Shown here: positions 17,273-25,644 of the stretch, one piece after another | Position numbering within the stretch: the stretch's first letter is position 1 | Layout: the number at the start of each line of letters is the position of its first letter | Assembly (NCBI GenBank): GCA_965267475.1 | Contig: OZ254079.1 | Location: 2,418,001 to 2,482,000 of the forward strand | Source: JBCBKU01 sp965267475 | GTDB taxonomy: Bacteria; Pseudomonadota; Alphaproteobacteria; Rhodobacterales; Rhodobacteraceae | Reading direction: 5' to 3' | DNA length: 64,000 bases | Position numbers and translations under genes: made by a program | Notes under the pieces: model-generated | Told to the model about the DNA's origin: nothing | The model's database searches: none | The model's input: the letters and a program-made list of their open reading frames with translations, nothing else

Positions 17273-17360
17273 TTCAGTTGCGGGTCAACGGAACCGAAAA
17301 CTTTGCCAGAAAACCGAAACCATAGTTCGAATAAATCGTAACTTCGAATTTTCAGTTGCG
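17273..17360. promoter_or_regulatory. Repeats in the divergent flavoprotein-mttB promoter
   Basis: The 177-base divergent gap contains TTCAGTTGCG twice (17273-17282 and 17351-17360), and between them two palindromic TTCGAA sites (17326-17331 and 17343-17348) spaced 17 bases apart within A(G/C)TTCGAAT direct repeats. Such arrangement suggests binding by a dimeric regulator to both promoters. No regulator gene is adjacent. Confidence 0.4.
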
Positions 17361-17410
17361 CGGCAGCGGTACGGTCGCACCAGAATTTTCCAAAGAGGTT
17401 TGAGAATGAC

Positions 17411-18937
17411 ATGGGCGAACACGGACCAAGCAAACGAAGATCTGGACGTCAGGCGCGACTGAGTGCGCGTGCCGCCCCGCCAAAGGACAATCCGGCGCGT
17501 CCTGGACAAGTGGGGGGCTTTTACCGCCCGCTCAGCGACAGTGATCTTCACCGGATCTACAAAACCGCCCTGCGCCTATTGGACCGCTTGGGCATGGGGG
17601 AAGTTCCGGATCGGCTGACCGCAGATTTCCTGGCTGCCGGAGCGCGCCGCGAAGCCAACGGACGGGTTACTTTCCCTGAACCGATGGTCGAGGACATCAT
17701 CGCTAGGGCCGCACAACGCTTTGTACTGCACGGGCGCGATCCGGCCCGCGACATCGAAGTGGGTGGGGATCGCGTTTTCTTCGGAACGGGCGGTGCCGCG
17801 GTGACGACGCTGGACCTCGACACCGGTCTCTACCGTCCATCAACTTTGAAAGACCTGCACGATTTCACGCGATTGCAGGATCGGTTGGACAACGTGGCCT
17901 GGTTCACCCGCTGCTGTATCGCAACGGATGTGCCGGATAACTTCGATCTGGACGTGAATACGGCCTATGCCCTGATCCGGAACACCACAAAACCCGTGGC
18001 AACAGCGTTCACCTTGGCCGCTCATGTGGACCCTATCGTGGCCATGCTCGACATTGCGGCAGGCGGTGAAGGCGTTTTTGCCAAGCGACCCTTTCTGAAG
18101 GCCCATATCAGCCCGGTCATCTCCCCCATGCGTTTTGGGGAAGACGCCGTCGACGTCGTCTACAAATGCATTGAGCACAATATACCAATGTCCTGCATCA
18201 CGGCGGCGCAGGCAGGTGCGACAGCCCCGGCCACGCTGGCGGGCTTTCTGGCCCAATCCTTGGCCGAGACCTTGGCCAGCCTGGTTATGGTGAACGTGAT
18301 CTCACCTGGCTTTCCCATGGTCTTTTCAAACTGGCCCTTTGTGATCGATCTGCGGACCGGCGCGTTCTCGGGCGGCGGCGGGGAAACCACCGTTCTGAAC
18401 GCCGCGTCCGCCCAACTGTCGAACTGGCTGGGCCTGCCATCCGGCGTGGCAAGTTCGATGACCGATGCCAAGGCCATCGATGCGCAATACGGGGTCGAGA
18501 AAGGCATGACGAGCCTTGCTGCCGCCTTGGCGGGCGGCAACCTGATCTATGAGAGTTCGGGCATGACGGCCGCCCTTTTGGGCGCGAGTTTTGAGGGCTT
18601 CATCCTTGACAATGAGATGCACGGGATGACCTATCGCGCGTTGCGTGGCATCGAGGTGTCCGAAGACAATCTGGCCTTCGACACAATCTGCGAAAGCGTG
18701 CTTGGCGAAGGACATTTCCTTGGGGCCGATGCGACCTATCAGGCGATGGAGCGCGACTACTACTATCCGCCCCTCAGCGATCGTGCCGCGCCGCAGGATT
18801 GGGCCGATGAAGGCGCGCAGGATGCCTGGGCCCGTGCCAAGGCCGAAGCCAAGCGGATCCTGAACAACCATCATCCCGAATATCTGAGCGATGCACAGGA
18901 CCGCGCGATCCGGGACAGATTCAAGATCCTCGCATAA
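17411..18937 (+). CDS. Trimethylamine methyltransferase (MttB) family protein, non-pyrrolysine
   Basis: A 508-residue member of the MttB superfamily, which moves methyl groups from quaternary or tertiary amines to a corrinoid protein. The frame is open with no in-frame TAG, so it belongs to the large non-pyrrolysine branch, some of whose members demethylate glycine betaine, proline betaine or carnitine. Family features include the GTGGAAVTTLDLDTG segment near residue 118 and the C-terminal EYLSDAQDRAIRDRF. No corrinoid protein gene is next to it. The start is uncertain: ATG 17411 opens this frame, with GAGG about 12 bases upstream. It is divergent from the FAD/GcvT demethylase gene; together they suggest stepwise demethylation of a betaine-type compound. 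Confidence 0.88.
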   Translation: MGEHGPSKRRSGRQARLSARAAPPKDNPARPGQVGGFYRPLSDSDLHRIYKTALRLLDRLGMGEVPDRLTADFLAAGARREANGRVTFPEPMVEDIIARAAQRFVLHGRDPARDIEVGGDRVFFGTGGAAVTTLDLDTGLYRPSTLKDLHDFTRLQDRLDNVAWFTRCCIATDVPDNFDLDVNTAYALIRNTTKPVATAFTLAAHVDPIVAMLDIAAGGEGVFAKRPFLKAHISPVISPMRFGEDAVDVVYKCIEHNIPMSCITAAQAGATAPATLAGFLAQSLAETLASLVMVNVISPGFPMVFSNWPFVIDLRTGAFSGGGGETTVLNAASAQLSNWLGLPSGVASSMTDAKAIDAQYGVEKGMTSLAAALAGGNLIYESSGMTAALLGASFEGFILDNEMHGMTYRALRGIEVSEDNLAFDTICESVLGEGHFLGADATYQAMERDYYYPPLSDRAAPQDWADEGAQDAWARAKAEAKRILNNHHPEYLSDAQDRAIRDRFKILA

Positions 18938-18947
18938 GACGCGCGCC

Positions 18948-19868
18948 TTAGCGGTTCAAAAGCGCCTCGATCTCGGACCGTTCCGGCATGGATGGGGCGG
19001 TGCCAGGCCGCGTTACCGAAATCGCAGCCGTGGCGCATCCGAACCGCGCCGCGTCTTCCAGCGATTGCCCTTCGGCCAAAGCAACGGCAAAGGCGCCATT
19101 GAACGCGTCCCCGGCCCCCGTCGTTTCAACCACGGGCCCGGCATTGAGAGCAGGCACATGCGCTTCTACGCCGTCGCCAAGCACAAATACGCCTTGCGCC
19201 CCAAGCGTGATCACGACTGTCCCAACGCCCTGTGCGCGCAGCGCTTCTGCTGCCAGCTTAGCCGAACCGGGATCGGTCACCTTGATGCCAGTCAGACCTT
19301 CGGCCTCGCTTTCATTGGGCGTTGCAACATCGGCAAGTGCGACCATTTCCGCCGGCAATTCGGCCGCTGGCGCGGGGTTCAGAATGGTCGTGACGCCTGC
19401 CGCCTTCGCTATCTCCAGCGCGCGATGGGCTGCCGGGATCGGCTGTTCAAGCTGTGTCATAAACACAGCAGCGCCGGTGATGTCCGCCGCCCAGCCTTCG
19501 ACATCTGCTTCCGAAATGGCCCCGGCCACGCCGGGACAAATGATGATCGCATTGTCGCCCGAGGCTTCTTCGATGAAGATGTAAGCCGCGCCTGTATAGC
19601 CATCGGGATCTTCGATGACCCGCGGCGTTACGCCTGCATCGGACCAGATCGAACGGGCCATATCGGCGAATGTGTCCCGGCCAAGCCGCGTCAGCATCCG
19701 GACATCGCCCCCGGCCCGCGCCGCCGCGACGGCCTGGTTGGATCCCTTGCCCCCCGGACCCAGCGCGAAGGCATTGCCCAAAATCGTCTCGCCCATGCGC
19801 GGGGGGCGGTCAGCCCGAAAGCTCGTATCCGCCACGAACACTCCGAGGATCGCGATGTGACCTGTCAT
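18948..19868 (-). CDS. rbsK: Ribokinase, PfkB family
   Basis: A 306-residue sugar kinase that phosphorylates ribose or a similar pentose with ATP. The N-terminal GPGGKGSNQAVAAARAGG motif binds sugar, and TGAGDAFNGAFA near the C-terminus contains the catalytic Asp and the anion hole. NPAPAAEL also matches ribokinase. It is the second gene of a pair: its ATG overlaps the stop of... the following SGNH hydrolase gene lies on its upstream side, overlapping by four bases (19865-19868), so the hydrolase is read first. No ribose transporter is adjacent. The stop faces the mttB stop with a ten-base gap. Confidence 0.88.
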   Translation of the reverse strand: MTGHIAILGVFVADTSFRADRPPRMGETILGNAFALGPGGKGSNQAVAAARAGGDVRMLTRLGRDTFADMARSIWSDAGVTPRVIEDPDGYTGAAYIFIEEASGDNAIIICPGVAGAISEADVEGWAADITGAAVFMTQLEQPIPAAHRALEIAKAAGVTTILNPAPAAELPAEMVALADVATPNESEAEGLTGIKVTDPGSAKLAAEALRAQGVGTVVITLGAQGVFVLGDGVEAHVPALNAGPVVETTGAGDAFNGAFAVALAEGQSLEDAARFGCATAAISVTRPGTAPSMPERSEIEALLNR

Positions 19869-20518
19869 ATTGTCTCTCCCAGGGCCCTGCGAACCGGAGC
19901 CTCCAACGCGCGACCGATGGCGCCCTGGCCCTCGGAAGTCAAATGAATGCCATCGGCGGGATCGACCTCGGCCACTTGCGCCGCATCGAAAAACCGGGTC
20001 CTCCGTGCCTCGGCGACAACCGCCAGATGCCCGGCCAGGGCGCGGGACTTTTCGGCACCGCCCGCAAACTGATCTGCAAAAAATGCGGTTTCGACAATCG
20101 GGACCGGAGACACAATCAGAACGGATGGCACGCTTTGCTCGGGCCCTGCAGAGGAGGTCTGGATGATCTCGACCAACCGATCCACGGACCGCGCGATCTC
20201 ATAAGCCGACACGCTGAACCGCACTTTGAGATCGTTGGTACCAAGCATAACGATGACCAGATCAACAGGGCGATGGGTTTCCAAGAGGGCCGGAAGAATC
20301 GGGGCGCCCGCCTTGTGCATTCCTTCAATCGGGTCGGGCCATACCGTTGTGCGGCCTGGATGGCCTTCAGCCAGAACCTCGTATCCCGGGCCAAGCAACG
20401 CCCCCAGAACGTTGGGCCAGCGCGCATCCCGACCAAAGCGCCGTGTATCACCCTGAAACCGAAGCGCGCGGGTTCCGTGCGTGTTGCTGTCGCCAAAGCA
20501 CAGAATTGATTTGGTCAT
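19865..20518 (-). CDS. SGNH/GDSL-type esterase
   Basis: A 217-residue hydrolase of the SGNH family. Block I is ILCFGDSNTHGT with the nucleophile Ser; block III is VIVMLGTNDLK; block V is DGIHLTSEGQ with the catalytic Asp/His. No signal peptide is evident, so it probably acts in the cytoplasm. ATG 20518 has GGGAGG upstream and fits block I close to the N-terminus, although the frame is open 39 codons further. It overlaps ribokinase by four bases. A plausible job is removal of acyl groups from sugars; the substrate is not shown. Confidence 0.87.
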   Translation of the reverse strand: MTKSILCFGDSNTHGTRALRFQGDTRRFGRDARWPNVLGALLGPGYEVLAEGHPGRTTVWPDPIEGMHKAGAPILPALLETHRPVDLVIVMLGTNDLKVRFSVSAYEIARSVDRLVEIIQTSSAGPEQSVPSVLIVSPVPIVETAFFADQFAGGAEKSRALAGHLAVVAEARRTRFFDAAQVAEVDPADGIHLTSEGQGAIGRALEAPVRRALGETI

Positions 20519-20571
20519 GGCGCCCTCCCCCAACCCCACCGTGGCGCGCAGGGTCCGAAGACGCAAGCGTG

Positions 20572-21105
20572 CTAGACTCCGGGGCTTTGACCTGTGAAGA
20601 CGCGAATATAGTCGCCTGGGCTTGAGGCCGCCCAATCAACCCGGATCCGGAAGGGGTTTTGCGGATCGATCCAGACCGCGTCCTCGCCTTCCAGTCCCCG
20701 AAGTGACGGGTTCAGATAAACGACCGACGTGTTGGCCAAAAAATCTGTTTCGGCCAATGTCCATGTGTTGACAGCCATCCCCAGGACCGGCGCATCGAAT
20801 TCCACCCAGCCAATCTGACGTGTGCCCTGATCGGGATCGAAAAAGACATAGTGACTTGCAACGATTGTACCTTCTTCGATCACACCACCGATATCGAGAT
20901 GGATATCACGCGGCAGGCGAATGTTTTGATCTTCGTCGAATGCATACAGGTTGTCGTCCTGGAAAGTGTCTTCGCCGACCTGAATAAGGTCGGGGTTTTC
21001 AATCTTCACGAATGCCCCACCGCCCGAACTTGCTGTGATGCCTCCGCCCAGGGTGTAGGCACCGGCAGGTGACGCAAGGCACATGACAAGTCCGATCCAG
21101 CGCAT
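20572..21105 (-). CDS. Secreted protein of unknown function
   Basis: A 177-residue protein with a short Sec signal peptide (cleavage likely after ASPAGA, residue 16). The mature part is acidic and rich in beta-type sequence (GGVIEEGTIVASHYVFFDPD, RQIGWVEFDAPVLGMAVNT), with no cysteines. I do not recognise a characterised family; similar proteins with C-terminal sorting signals exist in Rhodobacterales, but no sorting motif is clear here. It lies 53 bases upstream of the SGNH gene in the same direction and may share its transcript. Confidence 0.75.
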   Translation of the reverse strand: MRWIGLVMCLASPAGAYTLGGGITASSGGGAFVKIENPDLIQVGEDTFQDDNLYAFDEDQNIRLPRDIHLDIGGVIEEGTIVASHYVFFDPDQGTRQIGWVEFDAPVLGMAVNTWTLAETDFLANTSVVYLNPSLRGLEGEDAVWIDPQNPFRIRVDWAASSPGDYIRVFTGQSPGV

Positions 21106-21158
21106 GCGAGGACCCTATCAGGTCTGCCTTGCGACGAAAGTCGCGTTTCGGTGAGGGC

Positions 21159-22007
21159 CTAGACCTCGAACACCTGAAGGTCTTCGGCGACGCCTGATGG
21201 CCCCGCAAAGGACGCGGCCAACGCTGCTTTGATTTCGGCCTGGATGTCATTGGCATCGTTCTGGACCCGCATATGGGTCAAAAGCAGGTGTTTTACACCC
21301 GCGCGGGTGGCCATTGTCCCAATATCCGTGGGCGTCGGCATCAAATCGTCCAGTTCAGGCAGAAGGCTTTCGCCGTCTCGTCTGTAACACCAGTGAAGCA
21401 GCAGATCAGCACCGTGACAAAACGCTTCCCATTCGGGTGTTAGGCCTGCATCCCCGGAATAGACAAAGCTTCGCCCTTCGGCCTCGATCCGGAAAGCCAT
21501 GCTGGACAAAACGGGTTGAGCATGCGGCACCTCGACCGAGGTCAAACGCCACCCTTCGCCTTCATGGGAAAATCCCGGCGCGATTTCGGTGATGATGGGC
21601 GCCGGCCATGGTCGCGGTGTTTCTTTCCCGCGGGCCTTCCAGACGGCAAGGCTTGGCGGCAACTCGGTCCGGGCCCTGAGATCGGCGTCAAAAACACCGC
21701 CGCGCCCGAACAGTTGCTCAGTCATATGCGCGATGGGGGCCGGACCAAACACCCGAAGCGGCCCTGCGCCTGCATCCCAGGCGGCGTGGACCAACCGCGC
21801 ATAGTCCATCATGTGATCAGAATGGAGGTGGCTGAAAAACAAAATGTCGATGTCGGAAGGCATCAGCCCCGCCTCAAGCAGGCGGCCAACGACCCCGCCG
21901 CCGCAATCGAAGAGGATCCGTTGCCCGGAGACCTCGATCAGATAGCCGGATGAGGCTCGACGCGCTGTCGCTTCGGGCGATCCAGATCCAAGGATGGTCA
22001 GCTTCAT
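21159..22007 (-). CDS. Metallo-beta-lactamase fold hydrolase, RNase Z-like
   Basis: A 282-residue MBL-fold hydrolase. The metal motif SHLHSDHM (HxHxDH) is at about residue 60, the bridging Asp is in VYSGDAG, and a C-terminal His lies in LLTHMR. The start MKLTILGSGSPEATARR matches the RNase Z / arylsulfatase AtsA-like subgroup. The gene overlaps the upstream sulfatase gene by four bases. AtsA-type MBL enzymes hydrolyse sulfate esters, so a link with sulfate ester metabolism is attractive but inferred. Confidence 0.87.
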   Translation of the reverse strand: MKLTILGSGSPEATARRASSGYLIEVSGQRILFDCGGGVVGRLLEAGLMPSDIDILFFSHLHSDHMMDYARLVHAAWDAGAGPLRVFGPAPIAHMTEQLFGRGGVFDADLRARTELPPSLAVWKARGKETPRPWPAPIITEIAPGFSHEGEGWRLTSVEVPHAQPVLSSMAFRIEAEGRSFVYSGDAGLTPEWEAFCHGADLLLHWCYRRDGESLLPELDDLMPTPTDIGTMATRAGVKHLLLTHMRVQNDANDIQAEIKAALAASFAGPSGVAEDLQVFEV

Positions 22008-23443
22008 CCGTCGCCCCCGGTTTCCGGCGCCGGGGTCGCGCCAGGCGCTCCGATGGTCAACGCCGCCTCGCGTCCGCCAAAGGCGTCAATCATTGCGTCC
22101 TGTGCAGCGAAGGCCTGTGCGTTGACCGCCTCGGGGTCGCAGATTTCGCGCAACGCGGCCTCTAACCCGTCCCGAACGTCTGCATAGGCGGGGTTTCGGC
22201 CCAGATCCGTCAGTTCTTCGGGGTCGTCTTCCAGGTCAAACAATTCGGGCGCAAAACCCACATAGTGGATGTATTTCCAGCGCCCTTTGCGGATCATATA
22301 GGCGGCCGAGACCGCCCCTGCCGCGTGATATTCTGAGAAGACCACGCGGTCCGGATCATACGGCGCATCGGCGATCTGGGGCAGCGGCAGCCCGGGCCCG
22401 TCCAACGGTGCATCGAAGTGGTCGGCAGCGGTCGCGGCAACATCCAAAAGGCTGACCGGAGTGTCGCAAAAACCCTGCTGGATGCCCGGCCCTGCCATCA
22501 TCAACGGTATGGCGGCGCTTTCTTCATACATGTTGGATTTGCCCCAAAGCCCGCGCGCACCGACATTGTCGCCGTGATCCGAAGTGTAGATCACGGTCGT
22601 GTCCTCGGACAGACAATTGCTGTCCAATGCCGATAAGATCTGACCGACATTGTGGTCCAGCCACGAACATAGCCCATAGTAGGCCGAGAAAGCCCGATTG
22701 CGCTCGTCTGCATCTTCAAAGGCAGCCTCACTGTCTGACATCCAGTTCTGGGCTTCGATCCAGGGATGGCGCCGATAGCCATTTTGAGGCAGAAGCTTTG
22801 GTTCCGGCAGCGACCCCTCGGGATAGAGATCATAGAACTCAGGCGGGGCCTGAAGCGGAAAATGCGGCGCCACAAGCCCAACAAACAGGCACCACGGTCG
22901 GTCATCATTCGATGCAGCCCGAGCTTCAAGCCACGAGACGGCTGAATTGGTCACGGCTGCATCGTACTGGGTGTAGCTGCTATGTCCCGGTCCAATCTGT
23001 TCACCCAGCATCTTGGAACGGCTTTGGATCCGATCGCCGTCCCGGCGGATCGAGGCCCAGACCATGCCGTGCCCCCCAAGAACCATCATCGGCAGATGCA
23101 TTTCGTCAAAACCCACAGGGTCCTGTGCATCGCGGTAGTGCAACTTGCCGATAGAGTGGACCGGCACCCCTCTGGTTTGGAGCGCATGCGCCCACCCTGG
23201 GACACGCCCGTCATAGGCCATGGCATTGTCCCAATATCCGATCTCATGAACGGGTCGGCCCGTCGCCAGAGAGGCCCGCGCCGGGACACAGATCGGCGAC
23301 GGCGTATAGGCGTTTGTGAACCGCGTTCCGCGCGCTGCTAGGGCATCGAGGTGCGGGGTCTGTACAAAGGAATGGCCAGCGCACCCCATGGCACGCGCCT
23401 GATGCTCGTCCGACAACAGAATTAGAAGATTTCGACCGGTCAC
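22004..23443 (-). CDS. Type I sulfatase
   Basis: A 479-residue sulfatase of the alkaline phosphatase superfamily. The formylglycine signature CVPARASLATGRP is near residue 51 (C-x-P-A-R), the N-terminal metal ligands are in LLSDEHQ, and TSDHGDNVG supplies further ligands. No signal peptide is visible, so it acts in the cytoplasm and needs a formylglycine-generating enzyme encoded elsewhere. It overlaps the MarR gene before it and the MBL gene after it by four bases each, forming a tight three-gene operon. Candidate substrates are choline sulfate or sulfated sugars; the sequence alone does not decide. Confidence 0.92.
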   Translation of the reverse strand: MTGRNLLILLSDEHQARAMGCAGHSFVQTPHLDALAARGTRFTNAYTPSPICVPARASLATGRPVHEIGYWDNAMAYDGRVPGWAHALQTRGVPVHSIGKLHYRDAQDPVGFDEMHLPMMVLGGHGMVWASIRRDGDRIQSRSKMLGEQIGPGHSSYTQYDAAVTNSAVSWLEARAASNDDRPWCLFVGLVAPHFPLQAPPEFYDLYPEGSLPEPKLLPQNGYRRHPWIEAQNWMSDSEAAFEDADERNRAFSAYYGLCSWLDHNVGQILSALDSNCLSEDTTVIYTSDHGDNVGARGLWGKSNMYEESAAIPLMMAGPGIQQGFCDTPVSLLDVAATAADHFDAPLDGPGLPLPQIADAPYDPDRVVFSEYHAAGAVSAAYMIRKGRWKYIHYVGFAPELFDLEDDPEELTDLGRNPAYADVRDGLEAALREICDPEAVNAQAFAAQDAMIDAFGGREAALTIGAPGATPAPETGGDG

Positions 23444-23919
23444 TGGCCGAACTCAATTGTCTCCGCAGCTTTGTCCAGCCGTTCGAGCGCATCGAAAAAC
23501 GCGTCCTGTTGCTCATCGCTGAGAACCCGCTCAAGCGCCGCTTGGCGCTTGCGCATAACGGGAAGCGTTTTGGCATAAAGCGCCCGCCCCGCTTTGGTCA
23601 AAGAAAGGATCTGCGCGCGGCTGTCCTTGGGGTCAGAATTGGTCTGGACCAGCCCTTGTTCGACCAAGCTTTTCAGTCGGCGACTGAACAGGCCTTTGTC
23701 GAAGGCCGCCTGGCGGGTAAGCGTCGAAGATTTGGCCAGCCCCGCCGCACCCACCAAAGCCAGTATGCGCCACTGGGTCAGGCTGAGCCCGGCGGTCTTT
23801 TCAAGGATCTGGGCCGCCTGCATGTTGAGTTTGGATTGGACACGCGCCAGCCGGAAGGTCAGGAAATCCTGAACATCCTCTGGCCCTTCATCCATTGTGG
23901 CCCGGTTTTTGTCCGGCAT
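23440..23919 (-). CDS. MarR-family transcriptional regulator
   Basis: A 159-residue winged-helix regulator. The recognition region (SSTLTRQAAFDKGLFSRRLK) and wing (DPKDSRAQILSLTKAGR) are typical MarR. It is the first gene of the MarR-sulfatase-MBL operon and is divergent from a second sulfatase, so it probably controls both directions from the 132-base gap, which holds two perfect dyads. The ligand is likely a sulfated or aromatic compound processed by the sulfatases; that is inferred. Confidence 0.9.
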   Translation of the reverse strand: MPDKNRATMDEGPEDVQDFLTFRLARVQSKLNMQAAQILEKTAGLSLTQWRILALVGAAGLAKSSTLTRQAAFDKGLFSRRLKSLVEQGLVQTNSDPKDSRAQILSLTKAGRALYAKTLPVMRKRQAALERVLSDEQQDAFFDALERLDKAAETIEFGQ

Positions 23920-23932
23920 GCTTCAAACTCCT

Positions 23933-24010
23933 GCGTCACTCATGACGCCAAGAAGGCGGCTCCGTCAACGGATCGATCGATTTGTTGCCATTTCCGGTTG
24001 ACGGGTCAAC
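23933..24010. promoter_or_regulatory. Two candidate MarR operators between the sulfatase operons
   Basis: Two perfect inverted repeats lie in the divergent gap. GCGTCA-ctca-TGACGC (23933-23948) sits 14 bases upstream of the MarR start. GTTGAC-gg-GTCAAC (23997-24010) sits 42 bases upstream of the plus-strand sulfatase. Both share a GTCA/TGAC core, so the same dimer could bind each and control both promoters. Confidence 0.45.
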
Positions 24011-24051
24011 GAATCTATCCCCCTGTTATCGGACAGATTTAGGTAACGCGC

Positions 24052-25578
24052 ATGACACGACCGAATATAGTTTTGATCACGTCGGACCAGCAACGCGGCG
24101 ACTGTTTGGGGGTGGAGGGGCGCCGGATCAAGACGCCCCATCTGGACCGGATGGCAGAAGACGGAACCCGGTTCACGGCGGCAATCACGCCAACAGTGGT
24201 TTGCCAGCCTGCGCGCGCGTCGATCCTCACCGGGCAGCTTTGCCGGACCCACGGGGTCCACGACAACGGTATCGACCTCGATCCGGCAATTGGCGAGAAG
24301 GGCTTCGCCGGGGCACTGGCGTCCCAGGGCTATCAGACCGCCTATTTCGGCAAGGCGCATTTTTCGACCTATCACACGTTCTCGGACACGGGCACGCCGG
24401 AAAGCATAATGGGCTCGGCCCAGTACGGACCAGATTGGTGCGGGCCCTATATGGGCTGGCAACACATCGAGACGATGGTGGTGGGCCACAACTGGTTCCC
24501 GCCGGAAAAGCCGCCTCGCGGCCAGCATTATGAGCGGTTCTTTCACTCAGACGGTCAGGGCGAACGTCGCCTGGAAGATTATTGGACCAATTTGGGCGAC
24601 ACCAAAGGGGCAGCACAAACCTGGCATTCGGGCCTGCCGGAAGACGTCCATAACACACCCTGGACAGCAAACCGCGCGATCGATTGGCTAACGGATGGGC
24701 GCGATCCCGACACACCTTTTTGCACCTGGATCAGTTTTCCCGATCCGCATCACCCGTTCGACTGTCCCGATCCGTGGTCGCGATTGCACGACCCGGCAGA
24801 GGTCGATCTTCCCAGACATCGCACCCGCGACCTTGATCGCCGCCCCTGGTGGCACAGAGCCGCCATCGAGTCCGAACCTCAGGGGCCTGAAACGGGCGTC
24901 GAGATCCGCAAATCCTATTCCCGGATCCCGCCCCAGACTGACGAGCAACTGCGCGAGATCATCGCCAACACCTATGGCCAAATCGCCTTCATCGACCACC
25001 AGGTGGGCCGGATCCTGAGTGCCTTGGACGCGCTTGGATTGGCTGAGAACACAATCGTCGTCTACGCGTCCGACCATGGCGATTGGTTGGGCGATCACGG
25101 GCTAATCCTGAAAGGCCCCATGCATTACGAAGGGCTGCTGCGCGTGCCGCTGATCATCAAAGGGCCGGGTGTTTCGTCGGGTAAGGTCGTCGATGACCCT
25201 GTCTCTACCCTCGATCTTGGCGCCACGATCCACGACTGGACCGGGACAGAACCGATCCTGACGCAGCACGGGTCGTCCCTGCGCCCGTTGATCGAAGGCA
25301 ACGGGGCACGCAGGTTTGCGATGAACGAGTGGGAGCTTCTGCCGGGGCGCGTGGGCGTCGCGCTTTCATTGCGAACGGTGCGTACGAGAACCCACAAACT
25401 GACAGTGGATCTGAAATCCGGGGCTGGTGAGATGTATGATTTGGTTGGCGATCCGGACGAAATGGCCAACATCTTCGACGATCCGTCTTCGTCAGAATTG
25501 CGGGCGGAGCTAGAGGGTTATTTGCATCAGCGCCCCGATGACATCACGCCGAACCGGGTTCCTGTTGGCATGGCCTAG
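24052..25578 (+). CDS. Type I sulfatase (arylsulfatase-like)
   Basis: A 508-residue sulfatase distinct from the one at 22004-23443. The formylglycine signature is CQPARASILTGQLCRTHG near residue 48, with N-terminal metal ligands in LITSDQQRGD and later YASDHGDWLGDHG. No signal peptide is seen, so it is cytoplasmic. It is divergent from the MarR operon. Downstream, a composite hairpin repeat separates it from the convergent GH43 gene. Two non-identical sulfatases under one regulator suggest a substrate with two sulfate positions or a family of sulfated compounds. Confidence 0.92.
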   Translation: MTRPNIVLITSDQQRGDCLGVEGRRIKTPHLDRMAEDGTRFTAAITPTVVCQPARASILTGQLCRTHGVHDNGIDLDPAIGEKGFAGALASQGYQTAYFGKAHFSTYHTFSDTGTPESIMGSAQYGPDWCGPYMGWQHIETMVVGHNWFPPEKPPRGQHYERFFHSDGQGERRLEDYWTNLGDTKGAAQTWHSGLPEDVHNTPWTANRAIDWLTDGRDPDTPFCTWISFPDPHHPFDCPDPWSRLHDPAEVDLPRHRTRDLDRRPWWHRAAIESEPQGPETGVEIRKSYSRIPPQTDEQLREIIANTYGQIAFIDHQVGRILSALDALGLAENTIVVYASDHGDWLGDHGLILKGPMHYEGLLRVPLIIKGPGVSSGKVVDDPVSTLDLGATIHDWTGTEPILTQHGSSLRPLIEGNGARRFAMNEWELLPGRVGVALSLRTVRTRTHKLTVDLKSGAGEMYDLVGDPDEMANIFDDPSSSELRAELEGYLHQRPDDITPNRVPVGMA

Positions 25579-25586
25579 GCGCGGGC

Positions 25587-25632
25587 CGGAAATCGACACG
25601 ATTTCCGTACCGTTTTTTGGTGTCAAAAAACG
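25587..25632. repeat. Composite hairpin repeat, copy A
   Basis: Two perfect hairpins lie in the 66-base gap between convergent genes. The first has arms CGGAAATCG/CGATTTCCG with loop ACA (25587-25607). The second has arms CGTTTTTTG/CAAAAAACG with loop GTGT (25611-25632). The same two-part layout, with closely similar bases (TTTCCGT-CCG-TTTT), recurs at 45723-45768, so this is a dispersed element. Here it could act as a two-way terminator, as one arm of the second stem is a T run on each strand. Confidence 0.65.
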
Positions 25633-25644
25633 TGCACGCCGCGG

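Noticed and set aside
17411..18937. Pyrrolysine-containing MttB
   Set aside because: The frame has no in-frame TAG and is full length, so it belongs to the non-pyrrolysine branch.
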